From: Aeromicrobium sp.
GTDB lineage: Bacteria; Actinomycetota; Actinomycetes; Propionibacteriales; Nocardioidaceae
Direction of reading: 5' to 3'
DNA: 49,637 nt
NCBI GenBank assembly: GCA_023257515.1
Contig: JALRCA010000090.1
Coordinates: forward strand, 1 to 49,637
The position numbers were made by a program, and so were the translations under genes. Below the pieces are notes generated by a model. That model saw only the letters and a program-made list of their open reading frames with translations. It was not told where the DNA came from and searched no databases. Positions 24,596-32,501 of this stretch are shown piece after piece (position 1 is the first letter of the stretch; each line of letters begins with the position of its first letter).

Positions 24596-25324
24596 ATGGA
24601 TCTGCGACTCGCCGGGGCCCGCTGCCTCGTGACCGGCGGCAGCGGGCTCGTCGGCGGCGCCGTGGCCGCCTCGCTGGTCCGAGAAGGCGCTCGTGTCGTC
24701 CTGCTCGGCCGGACCCCCGGCCGCCTGGAGCACGTCGCGGCGACGATCGGCGCCGCCGGCACGGTCGTGGCGGACACGACCGACGACGTCGCGGTCGGGA
24801 CGGCGGTCGATCAGGTGGTGCAGCAGCTCGGAGGACTGGACGTGCTCGTGAACTGCGCGGCCACGCCGGCGTCGTCGACACCGGCGCGCCGGATCGACGA
24901 CGTGGACGCCGGGGCGTTGCTCGTGAACGTCGACACCAAGGTCGTCGGCTACCTGCGGGTCGCACGAGCGGCGGCCCCGTTCCTCGCCCGAGGCGGCGGG
25001 GCCCTCGTGAACGTCAGCGGCACCAACGCCCGCAGGACCGGCGACGTCGTGGGATCGATCCGCAACAGCGCGGTCGTCGCGCTCAGCAAGAACCTGGCCG
25101 ACGAGCTCGGGCCGAGCGGCGTCGCCGTGACGTGCGTGCACCCGGGTCCGATCACGACCGCCGCCGCGGTCGAGCGCGCCGCCCCGGCCGGCTCCCTGCA
25201 CCCTCAGGTCGCGCTCCAGGACGTGGCGGACCTCGTGGTGTTCCTGTGCTCGCCGCGCGGACGAGCCACGAGTGGGTCCGTGGTCGCGGCAGACGGCGGG
25301 CAGCCGGGCGTCATCTGGGCGTGA
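24596..25324 (+). CDS. SDR-fold protein lacking the catalytic Tyr and Lys
   Basis: 242 residues with a good Rossmann half (VTGGSGLVGGAVAASLVREGARVVLLGR; LVNCAATP) and the C-terminal cap (HPGPITT, DGGQPG). The Ser motif VNVSGTNARR is kept, but where YxxxK should follow the sequence is VGSIRNSAVVALSKNL: by alignment of the AVVALSK helix, Tyr becomes Gly or Ile and Lys becomes Asn. Ordinary hydride-transfer chemistry is therefore doubtful. It starts eight bases after the MDR stop. It could act as a binding or regulatory subunit, or use another proton donor. Last gene of the cluster, tail to tail with tetR. Confidence 0.78.
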   Translation: MDLRLAGARCLVTGGSGLVGGAVAASLVREGARVVLLGRTPGRLEHVAATIGAAGTVVADTTDDVAVGTAVDQVVQQLGGLDVLVNCAATPASSTPARRIDDVDAGALLVNVDTKVVGYLRVARAAAPFLARGGGALVNVSGTNARRTGDVVGSIRNSAVVALSKNLADELGPSGVAVTCVHPGPITTAAAVERAAPAGSLHPQVALQDVADLVVFLCSPRGRATSGSVVAADGGQPGVIWA

Positions 25325-25337
25325 CGACGACGTCAGG

Positions 25338-26012
25338 TCAGGCGGTCAGCGCCGCCACGAGCTCGCGCATCTCGTCCTCGTAGAGGCGACCGGGATCGTC
25401 GACCTGCCCCAGGTGCCCGTTGAGCTCCAGGGTCAGCAGACCGTGCATGCGTCCCCAGGCCCGCAGCGCCCGCGCGGCATCGCTCGGATGCGCGCCGAGA
25501 TCGAGGGCCGCCTGGCGGAACGTCGGCTCGAAGAACTCCCACGTGAGGTCCTCCTGGTCGTCTCCGGAGGGCTGCGGTGACCGGATGACGTGCCGCATGA
25601 GGGCCGAGCACATCCGGTGCTCGGCGGCCCGGCCGGCGCCGTCGGTCGGACGCACGTAACCGGGGACGGGGTCTCCGTAGATCAAGGCGAACATGGCGCG
25701 GTGCTCCAACGCCCACTCGCGGTAGGCGAGCCCGTGGACCAGGACCGGATGTCTCCCGTCGTCGGCCGTGGCCGCCGCTCGGTCGAGGTGGTCGGCGAGA
25801 TCCTCGTAGATCGAGTCGATGACGTCGGCCAGCAGGTCGTCGCGCGTCGCGAAGTACGCGTACAGGGCGCTCGGCGTGAGTCCGATCTCGCGGGCGATCG
25901 CGCGCAGGGTGAGCGCGTCCGTGCCTCCGTGCGTGAGCAGGTCGAGGGCGGTGCGGCGGATCTCCAGCGTCGTCTCCTGACGCAGTCGTTCGCGCCTCGA
26001 CGTCCCGGCCAT
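25338..26012 (-). CDS. TetR-family regulator
   Basis: 224 residues. Helix-turn-helix near residues 12-60 (TALDLLTHGGTDALTLRAIAREIGLTPSALYAYFATRDDLL) is followed by an all-helical ligand domain with YREWALEHRAMFALIYG, the WHG-type C-terminal family. The start is set at ATG 26012 behind a GAGGAAAGG site; longer upstream forms would run through the operator. It is divergent from a DHA2 efflux pump with repeated operator-like elements between, so it very likely represses both that pump and itself. Confidence 0.87.
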   Translation of the reverse strand: MAGTSRRERLRQETTLEIRRTALDLLTHGGTDALTLRAIAREIGLTPSALYAYFATRDDLLADVIDSIYEDLADHLDRAAATADDGRHPVLVHGLAYREWALEHRAMFALIYGDPVPGYVRPTDGAGRAAEHRMCSALMRHVIRSPQPSGDDQEDLTWEFFEPTFRQAALDLGAHPSDAARALRAWGRMHGLLTLELNGHLGQVDDPGRLYEDEMRELVAALTA

Positions 26013-26039
26013 CGGTCTCGCCCCTTTCCTCGATCGCGA

Positions 26040-26125
26040 TTCTACGCCATTCACACATTGGACGCCGCTCTCGAAGAGAACGGTGTACATTAAGAGAACA
26101 CTGTGCATTCATTCTACACCGTTCA
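26040..26125. promoter_or_regulatory. Repeated operator between tetR and the MFS pump
   Basis: An AT-rich patch in a GC-rich window. GAACGGTGTA (26078-26087) and TACACCGTTC (26115-26124) are an exact inverted pair. AGAGAACGGTGTACATT (26075-26091) is repeated with three mismatches as AGAGAACACTGTGCATT (26093-26109), 18 bases apart. TTCTACGCCATTCA (26040-26053) resembles TTCTACACCGTTCA (26113-26126). Four related half-sites between divergent promoters are what a cooperatively binding TetR repressor uses. Confidence 0.6.
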
Positions 26126-26137
26126 ATGAGGATTGAC

Positions 26138-27553
26138 ATGACTGCCTCCCCTCCATCGACGAGCAGCGCGGGCCGACTCGGGTTGCTGGCCTTCGCCCAG
26201 TTCGTCATCGCCGTCGACTACAACATCGTCTACGTCGCACTGCCCGACATCGGCACGGCGCTCGGATTCTCCGAGCAGAGCCTGCAGTGGGTGGTCAGCG
26301 CCTATGCCCTCGGCTTCGGCGGCCTGCTCATGCTCGGCGGCCGGGCCGTCGACCTGCTCGGTCCGAGGCGGGTCTTCCAGGTCGCCCTCGGCGTGTACGC
26401 CGTCTCGTCGCTCGTGGGCGGCCTGGCGACCTCGCCGGAGCTGCTGGTCATCGCCCGTGGCGCGCAGGGCGTCGGGGGTGCGCTGCTCTTCCCGGCGACG
26501 CTCACGCTCATCAACACGACCTTCGCCGAGGGACCGGACCGCACGCGTGCCCTGGGCGTCTGGGGCTCCGCCGGTGGTGCGGGTCTCTCCGCCGGTGCGC
26601 TCCTCGGTGGATTCCTGACCAGCGCCTGGGGCTGGGAGTGGGTGCTGCTCATCAACGTGCCGCTCGCACTCGGTGCCTTCGTGGCGAGCACGCGACTGCT
26701 GCCGAGGGACGAGCGACCGGCCCGGTTCCACGGGTTCGACCTGCCGGGCGGTCTCGTCATCACGGCGGCGAGCACCCTGGCGGTCGCCGGTCTCATCCGT
26801 GCTCCCGAGGTGGGGTGGCTGTCGGGGTGGACCGCGGCGACGCTCGGTGCGGCTCTCGTGCTGCTGGCGGTCTTCGTCGCGATCGAGCGCTCGACGGCCG
26901 AGCCGCTGGCCCCACGGTCCGTGCTCGGCCACGCGCCGCTCCTGGTCGCCATGCTGGTGATCCTGATCTACCAGGCCGCCCTGGGCGGCACCTACTACCT
27001 GCTCACGACGTTCCTGCAGGTCGTCAGGGACCTGTCGCCCCTGGTGACGGGTCTCGCCTTCCTGCCCCTGACGCTCGTCAGCATCGTCGGACTCGGCACG
27101 GTCGGACCCAAGCTGGTGAACCGCTACGGAGTGCGTTCGGCGCTGGCGATCGGGATGGTGGGGACGGGCGGCGGCCTGGCTCTCCTGACGGTCGGCATGA
27201 CGATGACCGGGAGCATCGCGCTCCTGGTCCCCGGCGTCCTGGTCTTCGGCCTGTTCGGCGGAGTCGCGTTCGTGACGATGTTCGTGGCCGCCTCGCTCGG
27301 CGTGGAGGCCGAGCGGGCGGGGGTCGCGTCGGCGATGGCGTCGACGGCGCAGCAGGTGGGCGGCGCCCTGGGCCTGGCCGTCCTCGTCGCCGTCCTCACC
27401 GCCCCGCTGGACGGCGCCGGTGCCGGGGCCACCGCCGAGACGGTCGCCGGACTCCACCTCGCGGGCTACGTCGCGGCTGCCGCGGCACTCGTGGGCGGTG
27501 TCGTCGCCTGGCGGCTCCCGAGCCGCGAGATGGTGCCGACGCGCGTGGGGTGA
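26138..27553 (+). CDS. DHA2-family MFS drug efflux transporter (EmrB/QacA-like)
   Basis: 471 residues with about 14 hydrophobic segments. The first helix carries FAQFVIAVDYNIVYVALPDIG, containing the DHA2 motif D1 around the conserved Asp. The loop 2-3 motif reads GGRAVDLLGPRRVF, and motif C follows as GSAGGAGLSAGALLGGFLTSAWGWEWVLLINVP. A proton-driven exporter of hydrophobic toxins or pathway by-products, in the cytoplasmic membrane. ATG 26138 is preferred over 26126 because GAGGA stands the right distance ahead of it. Controlled in all likelihood by the divergent TetR protein. Confidence 0.9.
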   Translation: MTASPPSTSSAGRLGLLAFAQFVIAVDYNIVYVALPDIGTALGFSEQSLQWVVSAYALGFGGLLMLGGRAVDLLGPRRVFQVALGVYAVSSLVGGLATSPELLVIARGAQGVGGALLFPATLTLINTTFAEGPDRTRALGVWGSAGGAGLSAGALLGGFLTSAWGWEWVLLINVPLALGAFVASTRLLPRDERPARFHGFDLPGGLVITAASTLAVAGLIRAPEVGWLSGWTAATLGAALVLLAVFVAIERSTAEPLAPRSVLGHAPLLVAMLVILIYQAALGGTYYLLTTFLQVVRDLSPLVTGLAFLPLTLVSIVGLGTVGPKLVNRYGVRSALAIGMVGTGGGLALLTVGMTMTGSIALLVPGVLVFGLFGGVAFVTMFVAASLGVEAERAGVASAMASTAQQVGGALGLAVLVAVLTAPLDGAGAGATAETVAGLHLAGYVAAAAALVGGVVAWRLPSREMVPTRVG

Positions 27554-27556
27554 GGA

Positions 27557-28504
27557 CTAGCGCGTCGACCGAGGGTCCGGCGGTGCCGGTGCCTCAGCCA
27601 GCTCGTGCGCCGGGCGCGTCCGGCGCACGAGCTGGCCGGCGACCATGGCGGTCAGGGCGAGGGCGAACCCGAGCAGCTGGACCGCCGTCAGTGCCTCCGA
27701 CGCGACCGCGGCTCCCAGGGCTGCGGCCACGAGCGGCGACAGCAGCCCGAGGAGAGCCGTGGCCGTGACGGGGAGTCGCCGGATGCCGTCGAACCACAGC
27801 GTGTAGGCGAGCAGCGCGCCGACGAGCCCGAGCCAGGCGTACCCGGCGAGCGCGGGGCCGTCGACGCCGGGAGGCACGCCGTCCACGACCAGCGCCGGGA
27901 CCAGCAGCACGAGCCCGGCCGCGGTGAGCTGCCAGCCGGCGAGGCTGATCGGCCGCACGCCCTCCGGTCGGCCCCAGCGCTTCGTCAGCACGACTCCCAT
28001 CGCCATCGACAGCGTCCCGGCGAGGCCGGAGACCACGCCCACGGGGTCGAGTGCGGCCTCGGGACCGAGCACCACCATGGCCACCCCGAGCATGCCGACA
28101 CCGCCCCAGGCGACCCGTCTCAGCGAGAGCCGTTCCTGCAGGACCGCGACGGCCAGGAAGGCCACGACGATCGGCTGGACGCCGCCGAGGGTCGCGGCCA
28201 CGCCGCCGGGCAGGTGCTGCGCCGCGACGAACAGCAACGGGAAGAACGCGCCCATGTTGAGCGTGCCGAGCACGAGGCTCCGCCACCACCAGGAGCCGTG
28301 CGGCAGCTGGCGGGCGACGAGCAGCGCGATCACGCCGGCCGGCAGCGACCGCGCGAGGGCGGCGAAGAGCGGGTGGCCCTCCGGCAGGAGGTGGGTCGTC
28401 ACGAGGTAGGTCGACCCCCACACGGCCGGCGCCAGCGCGGTGAGCGCGGTCCGGCCGACGGGCACGCGAGCGCCCGCGGGCAGCGGTGCCAGGGTCACGG
28501 TCAT
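27557..28504 (-). CDS. EamA/DMT-family transporter
   Basis: 315 residues with ten hydrophobic segments in two EamA repeats (PAVWGSTYLVTTHLLPEG... and GVVSGLAGTLSMAMGVVLTKRW...). Members export amino acids, metabolites or drugs across the cytoplasmic membrane. The C-terminal tail is Pro/Ala-rich and soluble. It is convergent with the MFS gene (three bases apart) and divergent from a LysR regulator that probably controls it. A GACACT hexamer seven bases ahead of the ATG could be a leaderless -10, though its first base is off consensus. Confidence 0.88.
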   Translation of the reverse strand: MTVTLAPLPAGARVPVGRTALTALAPAVWGSTYLVTTHLLPEGHPLFAALARSLPAGVIALLVARQLPHGSWWWRSLVLGTLNMGAFFPLLFVAAQHLPGGVAATLGGVQPIVVAFLAVAVLQERLSLRRVAWGGVGMLGVAMVVLGPEAALDPVGVVSGLAGTLSMAMGVVLTKRWGRPEGVRPISLAGWQLTAAGLVLLVPALVVDGVPPGVDGPALAGYAWLGLVGALLAYTLWFDGIRRLPVTATALLGLLSPLVAAALGAAVASEALTAVQLLGFALALTAMVAGQLVRRTRPAHELAEAPAPPDPRSTR

Positions 28505-28543
28505 GGTTCCAGTGTCGAGATCGGGCGATGATGAGTCCAGGAC

Positions 28544-28574
28544 ATGGTTCTCATCGCAGCCATGAGGTGCCATC
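28544..28574. promoter_or_regulatory. LysR-type dyad between eamA-like and lysR genes
   Basis: ATGGTTCTCAT (28544-28554) faces ATGAGGTGCCAT (28562-28573), with CTCAT/ATGAG and ATGG/CCAT arms and a seven-base centre. It lies in the divergent promoter gap, just upstream of lysR, in the expected autoregulatory position. Confidence 0.4.
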
Positions 28575-28582
28575 ATGGACGT

Positions 28583-29470
28583 GTGGACCTGCAGCAGATG
28601 CGGTACGTCGACGCGATCGCGCGAGAGGGCAGCTTCACGCGTGCCGCCGAGCAGTGCTTCGTCGTGCAGTCCGCGCTCAGTCACCGGGTCAAGGCGCTCG
28701 AGACGGAGCTCAAGGTCCAGCTCTTCGCCCGGACCAGCCGCCGCGTCGAGCTGACCGCTGCCGGTGAGGCGTTCCTGGTCGCGGCCCGCGAGAGCCTGGC
28801 GGCCGCCGAGCGCGCCGTCGCCGACGCGGCTGCGGCCACCGGGGAGATCCGTGGCACCGTCACGATCGGCGTGATCCCGACGGTGACCGCGATCGACGTG
28901 CCGCGGACCCTGGCCGGCTTCCGCGCGGACCACCCGGCCGTGGGCATCCGGCTGCGTGGAGCGAGCAGCGAGCAGCTCGTGTCCGAGGTCGTCGAGGGAC
29001 GGGTGGACGTGGCCCTGCTCGGCCTTCCGGACACCGGACCGCCCCAAGGGGTCGCGAGCCGCGAGCTGCTCCGGCAGAGACTCGTCGCGGTGCTGCCCGT
29101 CGACCATCCGCTGGCCGCTCGCCGACGACTCCGCCTCGCCGACCTGGCCGACGAGACGTTCGTCGACTTCCCCGAGGGCTCGGCCGGCCGCGCGCAGTCG
29201 GACCTGGCGTTCGCCGCCGCCGGCCTGCGGCGGGTGGTCGCGTTCGAGACCATGAGCACCGACCTCGTCCTCGGGCTCGTCGCCCAGGCCCTGGTCGTCG
29301 CACTGCTGGCACCAGGCGTCGTGCCGGACCGCGACGACCTCCGCACCGTCCCGGTCGTCGACGGCCCCGTGCGCGTGGAGCACCTGGCGTGGAGCGACTT
29401 CAACCCGTCGCCCGCGGCATCGGCCCTGGTGCGGCTGATCACCACCGGCGCAGGGGCGGGGGTGTCATGA
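28583..29470 (+). CDS. LysR-family transcriptional regulator
   Basis: 295 residues. N-terminal helix-turn-helix (DLQQMRYVDAIAREGSFTRAAEQCFVVQSALSHRVKALE) is followed by the two-lobed effector domain (GTVTIGVIPTVTAIDVP...; VVEGRVDVALLGLP). The GTG start is chosen because the fold begins there; the ATG further upstream is inside the dyad. Divergent from the EamA exporter, the usual regulator-target layout. It overlaps the next small membrane protein by four bases. Confidence 0.87.
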   Translation: MDLQQMRYVDAIAREGSFTRAAEQCFVVQSALSHRVKALETELKVQLFARTSRRVELTAAGEAFLVAARESLAAAERAVADAAAATGEIRGTVTIGVIPTVTAIDVPRTLAGFRADHPAVGIRLRGASSEQLVSEVVEGRVDVALLGLPDTGPPQGVASRELLRQRLVAVLPVDHPLAARRRLRLADLADETFVDFPEGSAGRAQSDLAFAAAGLRRVVAFETMSTDLVLGLVAQALVVALLAPGVVPDRDDLRTVPVVDGPVRVEHLAWSDFNPSPAASALVRLITTGAGAGVS

Positions 29471-29943
29471 CCGGCAGTCGCCACGCGGCGGGTCCGAGCA
29501 CCGTGCCGCAGGTGTGGTCGCTCCTCCACGTGATCGTCTCGGGGGCCGCGCTCGCCGTGGTCGGGGCGTCGAGCGTCCTCTCGTGGTCCGAGAGCGAGAC
29601 GCTCGTGGTCCTGACGTTCCCGGTGTCGATGACCTTCGCCCTCGTGCTCGCCACGGGCGCCTGGGTGCTCGCGCCGGTCCGGCTCGTGCCGAGGGTGCTG
29701 CTCCGCGCCGGGCTCGTCGGCGCACTCGGGGTGTTCGCCGGGGGCTCGCTCCTCGCGCTGGTCACGTGGTGGAAGGGGTTCGACTTCATCGAGAGTCCCG
29801 ACGGCGTGCCGCCACGCCTGGAGCAGTTGGGCGACGTCGGCTACGCCGTCGGTCATGCGGGGTTCCTCGCCGTCCTTGCCGTGAGTGCGCTGACGGGGGT
29901 CGTCGCGGCGCTGCGGCGACGGTCCGGCCGGTCGGCCGGCTAG
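29467..29943 (+). CDS. Small four-helix membrane protein, unknown function
   Basis: 158 residues with four hydrophobic segments (VWSLLHVIVSGAALAVVGA; ETLVVLTFPVSMTFALVLATGAWVL; AGLVGALGVFAGGSLLALVTWW; VGHAGFLAVLAVSALTGVVAAL) and a short charged loop holding GFDFIESPDGVPP. The Arg-rich tail is probably cytoplasmic. I do not recognise a family. The ATG overlaps the LysR stop by four bases, so the two are co-translated. Confidence 0.7.
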   Translation: MTGSRHAAGPSTVPQVWSLLHVIVSGAALAVVGASSVLSWSESETLVVLTFPVSMTFALVLATGAWVLAPVRLVPRVLLRAGLVGALGVFAGGSLLALVTWWKGFDFIESPDGVPPRLEQLGDVGYAVGHAGFLAVLAVSALTGVVAALRRRSGRSAG

Positions 29944-29978
29944 ACATCACGGCCAGACCGGCGCACCAGGGACCTCGG

Positions 29979-30362
29979 TCAGCCGAAGTCGCCGACCTGC
30001 CGGTCGATGGGGACGGTCCGCTCGCTCACGACGTCGCCGGTGTGCGAGGTCGTGGTCGTCTCGATCAGGACGATCGTGACCTCCTGCTCGGCGACCGGGT
30101 TGTGCCGCACCCCGCGCGGTACGACGTAGAAGTCGCCGGGTCCGAGCCGGACCTCCCGGTCGCCCTCGAGCTGGATCACGAGGTCACCGGTGACCACGAG
30201 GAACATCTCGTCGGCGTCGTCGTGGGCGTGCCAGACGAGCTCGCCGAGCAACCGCGCGACCTTGACGTACTGGTCGTTGACCTGGCCGATGACTCGCGGT
30301 GTCCAGTGGTCGACGACCTGCTCGAGCTCCGCGGCGACGTTGGTGGGATCGAGGGCGAGCAC
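29979..30362 (-). CDS. Cupin-domain protein
   Basis: 127 residues, single cupin barrel. Motif 1 is WHAHDDADEMFLVVTGDL with two His and one Glu for metal binding; motif 2 is PGDFYVVPRGVRHNP with the third His. The metal site therefore looks complete. Small cupins of this type act as isomerases, dioxygenases or sugar-binding proteins, and sequence alone does not tell which. GTG start with an AGGAGG site five bases ahead. It stands alone between the small membrane protein (convergent) and a GNAT gene. Confidence 0.83.
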   Translation of the reverse strand: MLALDPTNVAAELEQVVDHWTPRVIGQVNDQYVKVARLLGELVWHAHDDADEMFLVVTGDLVIQLEGDREVRLGPGDFYVVPRGVRHNPVAEQEVTIVLIETTTTSHTGDVVSERTVPIDRQVGDFG

Positions 30363-30449
30363 GGGGCCTCCTGGCGCGGGCGTCGCCGGCGAACGACGCG
30401 GGGGTTCCAGGCTAGCGGCGCGGACGGGGCCAGGGGACCGATCGTCCGG

Positions 30450-31001
30450 TCACCGCGTCGGGTCCTGGGTGAGACGGGAGAACACGATCGCGTCCCTCGG
30501 TCGTACGGCGACGTCGAGGAACGCCCTGAGCGTTCCCTCGCGGACGAACCCGACCGAGCACAGCAGGCGCTGCGACGCAGCGTTGTCCACCTCGACCCAT
30601 GCCTCCACCCGTGCTGCTCCGAGGTCCCGCAGGGCCCAGCGGGTGGCCAGGTCGACCGCGTGGGTGCCGAGGCCGCTGCCGCGGGCGCTCGGCACGACCC
30701 AGTAGCCGAGACCCAGGACGTGGCGTTGGGGTCGGCGTGCCAGCCACACCAGGCCGACGGCTCGATCGGTCCCGGCGGCGACGACCGCGAGGGACACGCC
30801 CTGACCGGTCTCGAGGCGACGTCGCTGTCGTTCGACGAAGGCCTCGCCTGCGGCCTCGGTGAACCGCGGCGGCACGGTGGTGTGCGCGAGGATCCGCGGG
30901 TCCGACCCGGCCTCCTCGACGCACCCTGCGTCGCGGAGCTCCCACGCACGCAGGTGGACCACGGCGTCGGCGAGTGGCGGGTCCGGGTAGCGAAGCTCCA
31001 C
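30450..31001 (-). CDS. GNAT-family N-acetyltransferase (RimJ/RimL-like)
   Basis: 183 residues. The acetyl-CoA site is GYWVVPSARGSGLGTHAVDLATRWAL (motif A, with R-G-x-G-x-G/T), followed by VEVDNAASQRLLCSVGFVREG, the RimJ/RimL subgroup motif. It acetylates an amino group on a protein N-terminus or small molecule. The GTG start is favoured because the fold begins with VELRYPDPPL and a TACGGT hexamer stands six bases ahead, again a leaderless-like layout. Confidence 0.82.
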   Translation of the reverse strand: MELRYPDPPLADAVVHLRAWELRDAGCVEEAGSDPRILAHTTVPPRFTEAAGEAFVERQRRRLETGQGVSLAVVAAGTDRAVGLVWLARRPQRHVLGLGYWVVPSARGSGLGTHAVDLATRWALRDLGAARVEAWVEVDNAASQRLLCSVGFVREGTLRAFLDVAVRPRDAIVFSRLTQDPTR

Positions 31002-31039
31002 GAGGAGACCGTAGCCGCGTCGGTCGACGGGTGGCGTCC

Positions 31040-31546
31040 TCAGCGCTTCTTCCACCCCGTCAGCCGGTCGAACGCGCGGCCGTGGATCGGTGCGTCCTTC
31101 TCGATCGGACGGACCTGGGAGTGCAGGGTGCCACCGAGTCGCAGGGTGGCTCGCTCGAGGGCACCGCCGACCCGACGGGCGACCAGCCCGAGGCTGCCGC
31201 CGTCGCCCCGGAAGCCCCACACGGTCGTCGCGAGGAGACGGCTGCCGGCGCCGGCACCTTGCACGGCGACCGCAGCGGCGCACCGCGCGTAGTGGCGACG
31301 CAGGCCCACGAGCGACAGGAGCGGGAACACCTCGAGCAGGAGGTCGCTGCGGTTCGAGGCCGCGTCGTCGCCGATGGTGGCGTAGCGGACCGACCACTCC
31401 ACGGTGGTGAACACCGTCGGCTCGACGGTGAACCCGTCGGCCGCCAGCTCGGCCAGCACGGCGTCCTGCGTCGGCGCCGCCGGTTCCGGCGAGAGCAGCT
31501 CGTGGGACCGGACGAACGTGCCGATCCTGAAGGCGTGGTCGCTCAC
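31040..31546 (-). CDS. Conserved-looking protein of unknown function
   Basis: 168 residues, soluble, no signal peptide. It begins VSDHAFRIGTFVRSHEL and ends HGRAFDRLTGWKKR. The middle has a short hydrophobic stretch (LLLEVFPLLSLVGLRRHYARCAAAVAVQG) followed by GSRLLATTVWGFRGDGGSLGLVARRVGGALE. I recognise no family. Codon use and third-position GC match the neighbours, which supports it as a real gene. It lies five bases downstream of a LysR gene in the same direction and is probably co-transcribed with it. Confidence 0.55.
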   Translation of the reverse strand: MSDHAFRIGTFVRSHELLSPEPAAPTQDAVLAELAADGFTVEPTVFTTVEWSVRYATIGDDAASNRSDLLLEVFPLLSLVGLRRHYARCAAAVAVQGAGAGSRLLATTVWGFRGDGGSLGLVARRVGGALERATLRLGGTLHSQVRPIEKDAPIHGRAFDRLTGWKKR

Positions 31547-31551
31547 GGGTC

Positions 31552-32397
31552 TCAGAGCCGACCGGCCGCGTCCACGATCCCGGCGACCCCGGGCGAGGTG
31601 CTGTGGGGCGGCCACGCGATGACGGTCTCGACCGGCGGCGCGTCCGACAGCGGGACCACGGCGAGTCCGTCACCCAGGGTCGCGCGGGCCGACTCCGGCA
31701 GCACGATCGCGGTCCGGCCGAGCCGGACGAGCTGCAGCACCTGCGTCAGGTCGCGCAGCTCCGGTCCGTCGCCCTCGGGGTAGCTGCCGTCGAGTCGGGG
31801 CCAGCGAGGTCGGGGGAGCCCCGGGATCGAGCTCGCCTCGGCCACGGTCATGGAGGCGACGGTGCTGACCGGATGTCCGGCGGGGACGACCAGCACCTGC
31901 GGCTCGACGACGAGCGTGTCGGTGTCGAAGCCGCCCAGGTCGTCGAACGGCCGGTGCAGGATCGCGACGTCGGCCCGGCCGTCGCGCAGCATCACGGCCT
32001 GGTGGCCCGGCGGGCTCAGCACCACCTCGACGGGCACGGCCCCGGGCTCGGCTGCGTAGGCGTCGAGCAGCTTGGCCATGAGCTCGCTCGACGCGCCCGC
32101 CTTGGCGGTGAGGACGAGCGACTCGCGTCCCTCGGCCGCAGCGGTGCGTCGGGTGCGCCGCTCCGCGGCCTCGACCGCGGACAACGCCGCCCGTCCCTCG
32201 CGCAGGAGTGTCTCGCCCGCGGGGGTCAGGGTCACCCCGTGCGGGGTGCGGACGAACAGCTCGGCTCCCAGGCGCCGCTCGAGCTGGGCGATGGCCCGCG
32301 ACAGCGGTGGCTGCGCCATGCCGAGTCGCTCCGCGGCCCGACTGACGTGCGACTCCTCGGCCACGGCGACGAAGTAGCGCAGCTCCCTGGTCTCCAC
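31552..32397 (-). CDS. LysR-family transcriptional regulator
   Basis: 281 residues. Helix-turn-helix (ELRYFVAVAEESHVSRAAERLGMAQPPLSRAIAQLERRLG) and a periplasmic-binding-like effector domain (VLTAKAGASSELMAKLL; RDGRADVAILHRPFDDLGG). The GTG start is supported by TAGCCT exactly seven bases upstream (32405-32410 on the minus strand), indicating a leaderless message. Divergent from an SDR gene, which is its likely target. Confidence 0.87.
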   Translation of the reverse strand: METRELRYFVAVAEESHVSRAAERLGMAQPPLSRAIAQLERRLGAELFVRTPHGVTLTPAGETLLREGRAALSAVEAAERRTRRTAAAEGRESLVLTAKAGASSELMAKLLDAYAAEPGAVPVEVVLSPPGHQAVMLRDGRADVAILHRPFDDLGGFDTDTLVVEPQVLVVPAGHPVSTVASMTVAEASSIPGLPRPRWPRLDGSYPEGDGPELRDLTQVLQLVRLGRTAIVLPESARATLGDGLAVVPLSDAPPVETVIAWPPHSTSPGVAGIVDAAGRL

Positions 32398-32404
32398 GAG
32401 GACG

Positions 32405-32444
32405 AGGCTACCCGCGCTCACCTGGTCCGATACCCCGTCGGTAT
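32405..32444. promoter_or_regulatory. Leaderless -10 of lysR plus a T-N11-A LysR box
   Basis: TAGCCT on the minus strand (32405-32410) lies seven bases ahead of the lysR GTG. Upstream, ATACC-CCGTC-GGTAT (32430-32444) is a perfect 5+5 dyad with the T-N11-A core of LysR operators. It is centred about 40 bases from the predicted lysR start, and it also faces the divergent SDR promoter. Confidence 0.55.
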
Positions 32445-32501
32445 GCACGCGGACCCGATCGGTCTTGGATCGCGCGCCCAGCGCGAGCGCACCATCGAGG
32501 C

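Noticed and set aside
25338-26108. Longer TetR start at 26108
   Set aside because: It would run through the operator repeats and the promoter; ATG 26012 has a ribosome site and begins the usual fold.
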